From positions 1 through 25,077 of the forward strand of contig CAZGYE010000044.1 in NCBI GenBank assembly GCA_964530165.1: 25,077 nucleotides of DNA, in the 5' to 3' direction. Shown piece by piece: positions 7,065 to 14,740 of this stretch; position 1 is the stretch's first letter; each line of letters begins with the position of its first letter. Both the position numbers and the translations under genes were made by a program. Source of the stretch: CAZGYE01 sp964530165. Lineage in GTDB: Bacteria; Planctomycetota; Planctomycetia; Planctomycetales; Planctomycetaceae. Below the pieces are notes generated by a model. It saw nothing but the letters and a program-made list of their open reading frames with translations. It made no database searches and was not told the DNA's origin.

Positions 7065-8354
7065 ATGAGATTCATTTGCAGACAATCTCGACTTTGCGGG
7101 GAGGTCACCATCCCCGGCTCGAAATCGCACACAATCCGCGCGGTGGCGATCGCCAGCCTGGCGCAGGGCGATAGCCGTATTTTCTCTCCGCTGGCATCAG
7201 CCGACACTCTTGCCGCCGTGGAAGCCTACAGACGTCTTGGCGCTGAGATTGATGTGCAACCGGACGTCTGGCGCGTCACAGGCACAGGCGGAACGCTGCG
7301 CGCGCCTGATAACGTCATTGATGTGAAGAATTCGGGCACCACAATCAGGACGGTCCTTGGATCCTGCGCCCTGTTGAAGGAAGGCATGGCGGTGGTCACC
7401 GGCGATGCGCAAGTCTGCAATCGGCCGGCCGGTCCGTTGGCCGATTCGCTGAACGATCTTGGCGCATCGGTGCGCTCGACGCGAAATAATGGTCAGGCGC
7501 CCTTCGTGATTCAAGGAAGGCTTCGCGGCGGCGAGACCACGGTCGAAGCATTGACGAGTCAATACGTCACGAGCTTGCTGCTCAACACGCCGTTGTCCGA
7601 TGGTGATACGACGATCCACGTCCCTGTTCTCTATGAGCAGCCTTACGTGCAAATGACCATCGATTGGCTCAGCCGCCAAGGTATCCGGTTCGAGCATGAC
7701 GAGATGCGCGAGTTCCGCGTCCCGGGCGGGCAGAGCTACAAGACCGTCGACCGCAAGATCCCGGCCGATTTTTCCTCAGCCACGTTCTTCTTGGCCGCCG
7801 GCGCTTTGGGCGAGAACGACGTCCTTCTGCAGGGACTCGACATGAATGACCCGCAGGGCGATAAAGCGGTGGTGGACTATCTCAGGCAGATGGGCGCCGA
7901 GGTGGAAGTGCAGGACGATTTGATTCACGTCCGCGCCGCCGGGCTTCAAGGAACCCGGCTGGATCTCAACGCAACGCCCGACGCGCTGCCCATGATGGCC
8001 GTCATCGGCTGCTTCGCCAAGGGCACGACAACGTTGGCCAACGTGCCTCAGGCCCGCATCAAGGAGACAGACCGCATTGCCGTGATGTGCGCGGAGCTTT
8101 CTCGAATGGGGGCGCGCATCCGCGAGCTTGAAGACGGCCTGGTGATAGAGGAAAGCGCACTCACCGGGACGGCGGTGCACGGTCACGACGACCACCGGAT
8201 CGTCATGGCACTGGCTGTTGCGGGGCTGGCCAGTCAGGGCGAAACAGTCATTGATTCCGCCGAGGCGGTCGCGGTGACCTTTCCGACCTTCTTGGAGTGC
8301 ATGACCGGACTAGGGGCGAACTTGAGCCCCCATGTGGAGAACGAGAAATGCTAG
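7065..8354 (+). CDS. aroA: 3-phosphoshikimate 1-carboxyvinyltransferase (EPSP synthase)
   Basis: EPSP synthase, 429 residues, transfers enolpyruvyl from PEP to shikimate 3-phosphate. Recognisable residues: Lys20, Ser21 and Arg25 in PGSKSHTIRA; NSGTTIR (phosphate/PEP loop); NRPAGPLADSL with the PEP-contact Arg; TSQYVTSLLL; QPYVQMT; PDALPMMAV with the catalytic Asp; KETDRIA with the catalytic Glu; and DDHRIVMALAVAGL. The lysine of the enterobacterial AKTFP motif is Val here (AVAVTFP), as in several non-enterobacterial EPSP synthases. The forms KSHTIR and NSGTTIR are unlike the enterobacterial KSxxNR and NAGTAMR. All key residues seem intact, so it is probably active. It overlaps the next gene by 7 bases (ATGCTAG), so translation is coupled. 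The ribosome-binding site is weak (GGGG close to the ATG). Upstream is a decayed region. Confidence 0.93.
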   Translation: MRFICRQSRLCGEVTIPGSKSHTIRAVAIASLAQGDSRIFSPLASADTLAAVEAYRRLGAEIDVQPDVWRVTGTGGTLRAPDNVIDVKNSGTTIRTVLGSCALLKEGMAVVTGDAQVCNRPAGPLADSLNDLGASVRSTRNNGQAPFVIQGRLRGGETTVEALTSQYVTSLLLNTPLSDGDTTIHVPVLYEQPYVQMTIDWLSRQGIRFEHDEMREFRVPGGQSYKTVDRKIPADFSSATFFLAAGALGENDVLLQGLDMNDPQGDKAVVDYLRQMGAEVEVQDDLIHVRAAGLQGTRLDLNATPDALPMMAVIGCFAKGTTTLANVPQARIKETDRIAVMCAELSRMGARIRELEDGLVIEESALTGTAVHGHDDHRIVMALAVAGLASQGETVIDSAEAVAVTFPTFLECMTGLGANLSPHVENEKC

Positions 8355-9670
8355 GTTGCAACATAGGAACTCTTTTTCAGGTCACTGTCGCCGGCGGGTC
8401 TTACCAGGAAGGATTGTCCGTCAATTTACAGGGCGTTCCCCCTGGACTGCTGATAACAGACGAGCAAATATACTGGGAGCTCCTGCTGCGGAAGCCGGGC
8501 CAGGACGAACTGACATCCCCTCGCAGGGAACCAGATATTCCGGTCATCTATAGTGGCGTGAACGCAGCCGACACCATGCCCGGTTTCACCAATAAAGGGT
8601 GCACCAACGGGACCCCGTTGGTTGTGCTCATCCCGAATCTGGACCGTCACTTCGAACACATCGAACAGTACCGAGCGACAAACCGCACGCCGCGTCCGGG
8701 TCATGCCTCCTATGCTTCTTACAAGAAATACGGCGAGTGGGACGACGCCATCGGCGCGGGCATATTCAGCGGTAGATACACCTCCACCATCGTGGCGGCC
8801 GGCGCTGTGGCGAAAGAGGTCCTCAAAGGCCAAGGTATCGAGGTCACCGCGTACATCAAAGAGGCCGCCGGTGTGCGAGCGCCCGATATGCCGATTGAGG
8901 AGATCAGGACGAAGGTGGCTGCTTTCAAAGAGGTGCGTAAAGACCACGATCCCGTTTACGCGGCCCTATTCGCATCAAATCGCATCAACCCCGAGATGCG
9001 CTTTCTGGAAAAAATGGCCGTCCTCGCCGAGTTCGAGCGCACGATCCCGGAACTGCATGCGCAAAGGAAGAAGATGGATGAGGAGGCAATCCGTAAGGAA
9101 TACGGCATCCACCCGAAATTGAACTGCCCCGATCTCGACGCCGCGGACGAAATGTATCAGAAGATCATTGAGGTCATGCGTGATGGTGATTCTAGTGGGG
9201 GCGTTGTCGAGATCGTCGCTACAGGTCTCCCTGCGGGCGTTGGAGAACCCGTGTTTCGAAAGCTCGAAGGCGAACTGGGAAGGATGCTTAGTATCGGCGC
9301 GGTCAAGGCGGTGGAAGTAGGAGCCGGTCTGGGCGTCAAGGACCTAAGGGGGTCTCAGTGCAACGACCAGATGTTTGTCGAAAACGGAAAGGTTTGTTTC
9401 ACATCGAATAACGCCGGGGGGATTACGGGCGGACTCTCGACGGGACAACCGATCGTCGCCCGGGTTGCCGTGAAACCGACTCCGACCATAGCCAAGGATC
9501 AGCGAACCATCGACAAAGTGAGCCTGGAGAACAAGGTGTTGTCGGCCGTGACGCGCAGGGACCCGACGATCGTCCCCAGAGTATGGCCCGTGGCCGAGGC
9601 ATTCATGTCCATCATACTGCTTGATTACACCATGCAGCATATCGCCTATCAGGGACTTTGGAGGAAATGA
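8348..9670 (+). CDS. Divergent chorismate-synthase-like protein lacking canonical active-site residues
   Basis: A chorismate synthase homologue of 440 residues (usual length about 360). Family signatures: NIGTLFQVT at the start, GVPPG (29-33), PRREPD (58-63), RPGHASY (116-122), VAAGAVAKEVL, PAGVGEPVF, LRGSQ, SNNAGGITGG and VKPTPTI. Deviations: the FGESHG motif with its catalytic His reads AGGSYQ (15-20), His to Tyr19; GGGRSSARET reads GAGIFSGRYT (136-145), losing the first Arg; SNHAGG reads SNNAGG (Asn355). His119 of the RPGH motif is kept. A charged helical insertion of about 70 residues lies near 190-265. The start at 8348 is chosen over 8297 because GGAGA precedes it and the homology begins there. 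It overlaps aroA. Several ATA codons set it apart from most neighbours. It may be an alternative chorismate synthase or an enzyme with a new substrate; canonical activity is doubtful. Confidence 0.8.
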   Translation: MLGCNIGTLFQVTVAGGSYQEGLSVNLQGVPPGLLITDEQIYWELLLRKPGQDELTSPRREPDIPVIYSGVNAADTMPGFTNKGCTNGTPLVVLIPNLDRHFEHIEQYRATNRTPRPGHASYASYKKYGEWDDAIGAGIFSGRYTSTIVAAGAVAKEVLKGQGIEVTAYIKEAAGVRAPDMPIEEIRTKVAAFKEVRKDHDPVYAALFASNRINPEMRFLEKMAVLAEFERTIPELHAQRKKMDEEAIRKEYGIHPKLNCPDLDAADEMYQKIIEVMRDGDSSGGVVEIVATGLPAGVGEPVFRKLEGELGRMLSIGAVKAVEVGAGLGVKDLRGSQCNDQMFVENGKVCFTSNNAGGITGGLSTGQPIVARVAVKPTPTIAKDQRTIDKVSLENKVLSAVTRRDPTIVPRVWPVAEAFMSIILLDYTMQHIAYQGLWRK

Positions 9671-9706
9671 GCAGACCCCGGGCGTTAAGTGAGTGTACCA
9701 AGTTTC

Positions 9707-9886
9707 GGTGAATGACGAATCCCGAATGACGAATGTCTAAAGAATGTCGAATGTCTGAATGCCTAATGGCGGATGGCTTACGTCAGAGCTATGGGTTGGC
9801 AGTGTTGCTGTAGCGACCCTTCGGTTAATCGTCATTCATTCGTCATTAGACATTAGACATTAGACATTCTCTTCTGATCCTCATTC
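9707..9886. repeat. Self-complementary GACGAATGTC/GACATTCGTC repeat block
   Basis: The 237-base spacer between the aroC-like gene and aroDE contains a left arm at about 9709-9776 built of GAATGACGAAT, GAATGTC and AATGTCTGAATG units, and a right arm at about 9827-9884 that is largely the reverse complement (GTCATTCATTCGTCATTAG). In the right arm ATTAGAC is repeated three times exactly at 9845-9865. The arms could form a long imperfect hairpin with a loop of about 50 bases. The left-arm type also occurs at 1310-1360. It may act as a transcription boundary or be a non-autonomous repeat element. Confidence 0.65.
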
Positions 9887-9907
9887 ATCGGGTTTCCGTA
9901 CCAAGCA

Positions 9908-11392
9908 ATGATCTGCGTCAGTATTGGTCCCACGAGCCACCAATCGGTCGTTTCGGAGCATCGCGCCCTCGCCGAACAGGGAGCGGAACTGGTCGAGTTG
10001 CGCATCGACTATTTATCCGACTTCCCCGATTTGGGCCGTTTGCTGAAAGACCGGCCCACTCCGGTCCTCGTCACCTGTCGCCGTCAAAGTGAGCAAGGAC
10101 GCTGGCAGTTTTCTGAAGAGCAGCGGCTGGCGCTCCTGCGCGCGGCCATCGACGACGGGGTGGAATACGTCGACCTCGAGAAAGACATCGCGGGGCAAAT
10201 TCCCCGCTCCGGCAAGACGCAGCGAATCGTCAGTCACCATGATTTCGACGAGACCCCAACTGGATTGAACGAAATCTATGCCGAGATGCGCGAATTGGAT
10301 CCCGACGTCCTCAAGCTGGTGACGATGGCGAATTCTCCGAGCGACATGGTTCGCCTGCTCAAGCTGGTGGAAAGCTCGGATGTGCCTATGGTCGGGTTCT
10401 GCATGGGAGAACTGGGGGTGGCCAGCCGAATCCTCTGCGGAAAGTACGGGGCGCCGTTTACCTATGCTGCTGTCGGCGGTGGGCGCGAGCTGGCGCCGGG
10501 ACAAGTGTCATTCGAGGATTTGCGACACGTCTATCGTTACGACGAGATCGATTCGGAGACTCAGGTGTTCGGCGTTCTCGGTGATCCGATCGGTCACAGT
10601 CTGAGTCCGCTCGTCCACAACGCCGCCTTTCGTCACGAAGGTCTGAACAGCGTTTACGTGCCGTTTCGGGTGCCGACCGACACGCTTTCCGAAACGCTGG
10701 AGGATTTCGAATGGTTCGGCTGCCAGGGATACAGCGTCACGATTCCGCATAAACGAGCGGTGCTCGCCAAAGCCGCTCAGTGTGACCAAGCGGTCGAGGA
10801 CATCGGAGCGGCCAATACTCTGTTCCGTGAGGGAAAAGGAGTTTGGCAGGCCACCAACACCGATTACCAAGCGGCCTTGGAGAGTCTGCAACTCGGTTTA
10901 GAGCAACTCTTCGGCGATCGCAACCTGCGGGGCCACAGGGTCCTGATGCTTGGCGCCGGCGGCGTGGCCCGGTCAATCGGCATGGCCGTCCTGCGCGAAG
11001 GGGCCGAGTTGACCGTCGCCAACCGGACGCATAGCCGCGCTGTGGAACTGGCAGAACAGCTCGGCTGCCGGCAGGTCCCCAACGAGGATCGCGGCGAGGT
11101 GCAAGCCGACGTCGTCATCAACTGCACGTCGGTGGGCATGCACCCCAAGGTCGACGCAACGCCGTACCAGGCCGACTGGCTCCGCGAAGGAATGCTGGTG
11201 TTCGACACCATCTACAACCCGGAGACCACGCTGCTGCTCAAACAGGCCCGCGAGCGGAAATGTGGGACCGTCAACGGCCTGGAAATGTTCGTCCGCCAAG
11301 CGGCGAGACAATTTGAGCTGTTCACCAAACAACCGGCGCCCATCGATCTGATGCGTGAAACGGTGCGGCGGGGAATCTCATTTGACTCCTGA
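9908..11392 (+). CDS. aroDE: Bifunctional 3-dehydroquinate dehydratase (type I) / shikimate dehydrogenase
   Basis: A fusion of 494 residues that carries out two consecutive shikimate-pathway steps. The N-terminal half (about 1-215) is a class I dehydroquinate dehydratase: LVELRIDYLSD, the catalytic His in SHHDFDETP, and the Schiff-base Lys in LKLVTMA. The C-terminal half (about 220-494) is a shikimate dehydrogenase: GDPIGHSLSPLVHNAAF, the catalytic Lys in VTIPHK, the catalytic Asp in NTDYQAAL, the nucleotide-binding GAGGVARSI with NRT (NADP-type), and INCTSVGMHP. All catalytic residues are present. Fused enzymes of this order are known in plants and in Chlamydiae/Planctomycetes. It lies downstream of aroA and the aroC-like gene on the same strand, but a repeat-rich spacer separates them, so it may have its own promoter. 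No strong ribosome-binding site is seen before the ATG. Confidence 0.95.
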   Translation: MICVSIGPTSHQSVVSEHRALAEQGAELVELRIDYLSDFPDLGRLLKDRPTPVLVTCRRQSEQGRWQFSEEQRLALLRAAIDDGVEYVDLEKDIAGQIPRSGKTQRIVSHHDFDETPTGLNEIYAEMRELDPDVLKLVTMANSPSDMVRLLKLVESSDVPMVGFCMGELGVASRILCGKYGAPFTYAAVGGGRELAPGQVSFEDLRHVYRYDEIDSETQVFGVLGDPIGHSLSPLVHNAAFRHEGLNSVYVPFRVPTDTLSETLEDFEWFGCQGYSVTIPHKRAVLAKAAQCDQAVEDIGAANTLFREGKGVWQATNTDYQAALESLQLGLEQLFGDRNLRGHRVLMLGAGGVARSIGMAVLREGAELTVANRTHSRAVELAEQLGCRQVPNEDRGEVQADVVINCTSVGMHPKVDATPYQADWLREGMLVFDTIYNPETTLLLKQARERKCGTVNGLEMFVRQAARQFELFTKQPAPIDLMRETVRRGISFDS

Positions 11393-11769
11393 AGTCTTGC
11401 CGACAAACGAAGCTCAATCGCCCCAATACGGACAAAAGAACCAATTGGACGGCGAAAGCGGCGATGCGACGCCCCATACAACATCTGACCCTCATGCTCG
11501 CCGGATGCAGTGACGCTTCTCCGGAACAACAATCGACTACTTCACGGCAGCGGCTCGGTCGCCAGCATTTGCCCATTTGAAAATCGCGGCGCATCCCGTG
11601 CAAACCGCTTGAAAACCAGTACGTTCACAGCACGCAAGAACACACAGGCCGAATCAAGTACGGTTTAGTTCAACGCTTGTTTCAATCTGTGTTTATCTGT
11701 GTCCATCTGTGGTTCCCTCTTTTTCCTGCCTATGAACTGAGCGATGTCGTATCAAGCTTTTCCTTTCCT
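11393..11769. other. Gene-poor spacer with an ATCTGTG repeat
   Basis: This spacer separates convergent aroDE and the PLP-enzyme gene. Apart from a doubtful 38-residue frame it holds no gene. At 11684-11715 it contains a degenerate tandem of 12-14 bases, ATCTGTGTTTATCTGTGTCC followed by ATCTGTGGTTCC. I recall this type of sequence as a common intergenic repeat in PVC-group genomes. No hairpin with a T-run that would make a clear terminator was seen. Confidence 0.45.
11464..11580 (+). CDS. Very short ORF with lipobox-like sequence (doubtful)
   Basis: A 38-residue reading frame, MRRPIQHLTLMLAGCSD followed by a polar tail, has a hydrophobic stretch and a LAGC lipobox-like motif, as in very small lipoproteins. 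No good ribosome-binding site precedes it and the hydrophobic core is short, so it may be chance or the remnant of a larger lipoprotein gene. It lies in the 377-base gap between aroDE and the next gene. Confidence 0.18.
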   Translation: MRRPIQHLTLMLAGCSDASPEQQSTTSRQRLGRQHLPI

Positions 11770-12885
11770 TCACAGCGTCAGCCAGCGGTCTCTCGCGGCG
11801 ACGTCCCAGCGGGCGGTCAACCGGCCGTCGGCGATGACGAACACCTGCTTGTGCAACGCCACGCTCGGGCAAATGTGCGTGGGGATGGCCAGAAGTTCAT
11901 CGCCCGGTGAGAACTCTTCAGCACGGCTGGTCTCGAGAACAAGATGCTCCTCGTTCTGCAGGACCTGCGCTGCATCGGGCAGCTTAGGAAAGAAAAGCCG
12001 CTTGCCCTCCGGCGGGTCGGCGGCGACCGCTTTGTAACCGAGGTCGAGCGTCAGCCGATCCGCGGTTGGACGGCTGATAACCCGCGTGAGCAATAACGCC
12101 GCCGGCGTGAACTGCAAATCGGGGAAGTGCTCGGCGTAACCGGTGTCCTGGAAGAGACACGTGCCGGGACTCATCTCAATTGTTGGGTCGTCTTTGGCCG
12201 CATACACGGGAAACGACGCCGTTCCGCCGGCGACGATCCTGGGCACGGGCCAATCCCGAGCCAGTAGCTCATCTCGGAACGCGATGACTTTGTTCCACTC
12301 GAGATCGATCGCAGCGGCGCGCTGGACACGGGATTTCTGATGCTGGTGTCCGTCGTAAACGTGCAGCCCGCCCGGTTCGATCCCTTTGGTTTCGACGATT
12401 TGCCGGTACAACTGCTCGGCCCGTTCTCCGAGGGGCAGACCGGTGCGATGCTGGCCGGTGTCGACGTCGAGCAGCACCTGAATCGATCGGCCTGCTTCAG
12501 CCATCGACGCTGCGAGCGCCGCCGTTGGACCCGTGTGATCGGCGATCACGGAAAACGTCACATCGGGATACTTCCCCGCAAACCGTACCGCGCGACCGAT
12601 GTTCGGCCCGACCAGGTGGTACGCCAGCAGGATGTCCTGCACCCCGGCGCCAGCGAGCATTTCCGCCTCGGGAAATGTGGCGCACTTGTGCTTGGTGATG
12701 CCGCGTGCGAGCTGTATCTCGACGACTTCGCGCATTTTGTGCGTTTTGCAGTGCGGCCGCAGACGGGACACGTCGCCGGCAATGGCCATCATCTTGTCGA
12801 GGTTGTCTTCCAACACCTCGCGGAACACGACAAGGGCCGGGGTGATGATTTCGCTGGTGTCTTCGATTCGGTACAAGGTGTTCAT
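11770..12885 (-). CDS. D-threonine aldolase / D-serine dehydratase-like PLP enzyme (alanine racemase fold)
   Basis: An enzyme of 371 residues with an N-terminal alanine-racemase-type TIM barrel and a C-terminal DSD1-like beta domain. The PLP lysine is Lys47 in RPHCKTHK, the diagnostic motif of D-threonine aldolases and eukaryote-type D-serine dehydratases. Other family blocks are KCATFPEAEMLAGAG, LLDVDTGQHRTG, GGLHVYDGHQH and VAGGTASFPV. The metal site of the C-terminal domain is His337 and Cys339 in PTHICPSVAL; a His-x-Cys pair is the zinc site in D-serine dehydratases, so a D-amino-acid lyase or dehydratase is the best guess. The family resemblance does not settle the substrate. The start is the ATG at 12885 with no clear ribosome-binding site. 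The rubredoxin-like gene lies about 90 bases upstream on the same strand. Confidence 0.87.
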   Translation of the reverse strand: MNTLYRIEDTSEIITPALVVFREVLEDNLDKMMAIAGDVSRLRPHCKTHKMREVVEIQLARGITKHKCATFPEAEMLAGAGVQDILLAYHLVGPNIGRAVRFAGKYPDVTFSVIADHTGPTAALAASMAEAGRSIQVLLDVDTGQHRTGLPLGERAEQLYRQIVETKGIEPGGLHVYDGHQHQKSRVQRAAAIDLEWNKVIAFRDELLARDWPVPRIVAGGTASFPVYAAKDDPTIEMSPGTCLFQDTGYAEHFPDLQFTPAALLLTRVISRPTADRLTLDLGYKAVAADPPEGKRLFFPKLPDAAQVLQNEEHLVLETSRAEEFSPGDELLAIPTHICPSVALHKQVFVIADGRLTARWDVAARDRWLTL

Positions 12886-12974
12886 TGCCGGCTACAGCCT
12901 TTTGGCTCAAAGCACTCGTGCTCGATCGACTTGACATCCATTTTTTCAACGCTTGGGTGGCACACGTCCGGCGC

Positions 12975-13310
12975 TTAACACCACTTGCCTTTGCCAATGT
13001 GACCCTGCATCTCGATCATGGAGAGCTTCATCATCTCGTAGCTTTGCGCCAGGCTCTTCTGAAAGACATCGACACATCCGGGGTCCAGATCGTCCTCGAT
13101 GCCGTCCTTCGAAACGCGTTCGATCTGGCGGGCCAGGTCCACCAGACGACAGTGTAGCGCATTGGTACGCCGTGACCGCTCGACAAGGTTGGCGGCGTTC
13201 TCATCCAACGCAGTGAACTTTGCCGCCGATGCCCCACACTTCGGGCACTGCGAGGGAGCGTTATCTCCGTCATGAACGTATCCGCACACACATTTCCATT
13301 TCTTCTGCAT
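12975..13310 (-). CDS. Rubredoxin-like ribbon protein with helical C-terminus
   Basis: A small protein of 111 residues. The N-terminal 33 residues form a rubredoxin/rubrerythrin-type metal ribbon: KCVCGYVHDG and QCPKCGASAAKF place Cys7, Cys9, Cys22 and Cys25. The rest is predicted helical and charged (LDENAANLVERSRR, LVDLARQIERVSKDG, FQKSLAQSYEMMKLSMIEMQ), without the diiron-binding Glu/His motifs of full rubrerythrin. It probably binds iron or zinc and may serve in electron transfer or oxidative-stress defence, but the function is not certain. The start at 13310 is chosen over 13361 because GGAAAGGAAGAACC precedes it. It lies 22 bases after the methyltransferase stop, so the two are likely cotranscribed. 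Confidence 0.75.
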   Translation of the reverse strand: MQKKWKCVCGYVHDGDNAPSQCPKCGASAAKFTALDENAANLVERSRRTNALHCRLVDLARQIERVSKDGIEDDLDPGCVDVFQKSLAQSYEMMKLSMIEMQGHIGKGKWC

Positions 13311-13332
13311 GGTTCTTCCTTTCCATAATTGT

Positions 13333-14109
13333 TCACTTCTTCTGCAGTACAAAGACGACATCTTCCGTCGCGGGGCCGATCGTGATCGGGTCGTCGATGT
13401 CGTAGACGAAATCGTATGTTTCGATCATCTCCAGTTCCGGGACACTTGCCAACAACTGACGCATCTGACGAGCAGTGTAGGTGCGGTAAATCATTTCGTC
13501 AACGATGCGAAATTGCTTTCTCGGCGTGTAGACGTCGAAGGTCATGCCGATTCGTTCAACCCGTTTCTTCAGATCAACGCCCTTTGTCCACAACGTCGAG
13601 ACCACGGCCAGATTGCCGCGGCGGGCCGACCATTCTTCTCGATCGATGCGGTTTCCCTCGGTCGGCGTCAGATGCAGGCCGAGCACGTAGAGTCCGCCTT
13701 TCGACAGCGCGCGGGCCACACAGCGGAGATGGCTGCGGGCGGACCGTTCGTTCGGCAGGTGTCGAAAGCTGTTGATCATGTTGAAGGCGGCGTCGACCTT
13801 CCGCCGCAGCCGGAAATCGGCCATGTCGCCGACGACGGCCGGCGGCGGCAGTTGGCGGCGCTGGAAGCGGGCGTTGCAGAACTCAACGGCTCGGGGGTTC
13901 AAATCGTTTCCGGCGACGAGGGCGCCTGTCTCGGCAAACTTGATCAACAGCCGCCCCGTTCCGCAGGCCGGTTCAAACAGCCGCGTCACCGGACGCCGCG
14001 TATGCTTCCGAAAACAGGCCTGCAGGAAATTGAACTCCGCCTTCCAGTCGGAACCGTAAACCAGGTCGTAATACTTGGGATAGTCGTAGAGATGGCCTGG
14101 GATGGTCAA
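13333..14109 (-). CDS. Class I SAM-dependent methyltransferase
   Basis: A methyltransferase of 258 residues. SAM-binding motif I is LFEPACGTGRLL (about residues 43-54), followed by an acidic motif II region (VAGNDLNPRAVEF), VVGDMADFRLRRKVDAAF and the post-motif segment ARALSKGGLYVLGLHLTP. The N-terminus YDYPKYYDLVYGSDW is typical of small-molecule methyltransferases of this broad family. The substrate cannot be told. The start is a TTG at 14107-14109 with an AGG about 8 bases upstream, only 8 bases after the stop of the preceding gene, which suggests one operon. No other start gives the conserved N-terminus. Confidence 0.85.
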   Translation of the reverse strand: MTIPGHLYDYPKYYDLVYGSDWKAEFNFLQACFRKHTRRPVTRLFEPACGTGRLLIKFAETGALVAGNDLNPRAVEFCNARFQRRQLPPPAVVGDMADFRLRRKVDAAFNMINSFRHLPNERSARSHLRCVARALSKGGLYVLGLHLTPTEGNRIDREEWSARRGNLAVVSTLWTKGVDLKKRVERIGMTFDVYTPRKQFRIVDEMIYRTYTARQMRQLLASVPELEMIETYDFVYDIDDPITIGPATEDVVFVLQKK

Positions 14110-14117
14110 AACAAAAC

Positions 14118-14651
14118 CTATTTTTTCTCATGATCTCGCGTTTGCCCCGGTCCTTCGACCAGCTCCACCGACGGGTCCGACCCCAACCCCAAGAACACGG
14201 TGATCTCGTATTGACGGAAGATCCCTTTCCACACGTAGACGTCCGCAGTCTTCGCGGGAATGCCTGAGCGTTTCGGCGGCTTCTCAAGGGTTTTGCGGCT
14301 CGGTTTCCCCTGGATGTACTTCGCCAATTCCGATTGCGTCAGGTCGACGCCGATCGGCTTTTGCCGCAGGGCATTTCTCCAGGCATTGCCCGTCTGCTCA
14401 GCGGCGGATTTCGTTCGAAAATCCAGCACCGCCAAGGCGACGAGAACCGCCAGCGCGCACCACAAGATAATCCGGCCAACACGTCTGCAGGGGCTGGGCG
14501 TTGCGGCTTCCCCCGGTTGTTGTTCCGCTGCGGGTTCGGCTTGTTGTTCCGGGGAGGCTTCAGGCTGTTGTTCCGAAGTGGCTTCAGGCTGCTGTTCCGG
14601 GGAGGCTTCTGATTCTTGTTCCGGCGAGTCATCTGTTCGCTGTTCGTTCAT
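14118..14651 (-). CDS. Hypothetical single-span membrane protein with Gln/Glu/Pro-rich repeat tail
   Basis: A protein of 177 residues of unknown function. Residues 1-50 are a low-complexity cytoplasmic-type tail made of an 8-residue repeat (ASPEQQPE and variants). One transmembrane helix follows (about 58-77, IILWCALAVLVALAVLDF). A C-terminal domain of about 95 residues contains VDLTQSELAKYIQGKPSR and YVWKGIFRQYEITVFLGLG. The start is well supported by AAAAGGAGAG upstream of the ATG. It sits directly before the methyltransferase. No enzymatic motif is seen. Planctomycetes commonly encode such lineage-specific membrane proteins. Confidence 0.7.
   Translation of the reverse strand: MNEQRTDDSPEQESEASPEQQPEATSEQQPEASPEQQAEPAAEQQPGEAATPSPCRRVGRIILWCALAVLVALAVLDFRTKSAAEQTGNAWRNALRQKPIGVDLTQSELAKYIQGKPSRKTLEKPPKRSGIPAKTADVYVWKGIFRQYEITVFLGLGSDPSVELVEGPGQTRDHEKK
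14518..14637 (-). repeat. 24-nt in-frame tandem repeat coding EQQ-rich tail
   Basis: Within the preceding gene, 24-base units such as those at 14542-14565 and 14566-14589 (sharing TGTTGTTCCG and GGCTTCAGGC on the plus strand), 14590-14613 and a more diverged 14614-14637 encode octapeptides of the type ASPEQQPE. The first three differ at only a few positions, consistent with recent slippage or unequal crossing-over. Confidence 0.8.
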
Positions 14652-14682
14652 GGCCGTCTCTCCTTTTGAAGTGTGTGTGCTT

Positions 14683-14737
14683 TCAGCAGTCCGCTTTCAG
14701 CGATCAGCCTTTTTCGGGCTGAGTGCTGAGAACTTGC
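14683..14737. repeat. Degenerate CAGCAGTCCGCTTTCAGC repeat
   Basis: The spacer before the EQQ-repeat gene holds CAGCAGTCCGCTTTCAGCGA and GGGCTGAGTGCTGAGAACTT, members of the same degenerate CTGAAAGC/TCAGC family found at 1532-1622 and 4720-4845. It precedes the hypothetical gene's ribosome-binding site on the minus strand and overlaps no recognisable coding sequence. Confidence 0.45.
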
Positions 14738-14740
14738 TTG

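Noticed and set aside
8297..8347. Upstream ATG start for the chorismate-synthase-like gene
   Set aside because: It would add 17 residues overlapping aroA with no family resemblance, whereas ATG 8348 has GGAGA upstream and begins at the conserved N-terminus.
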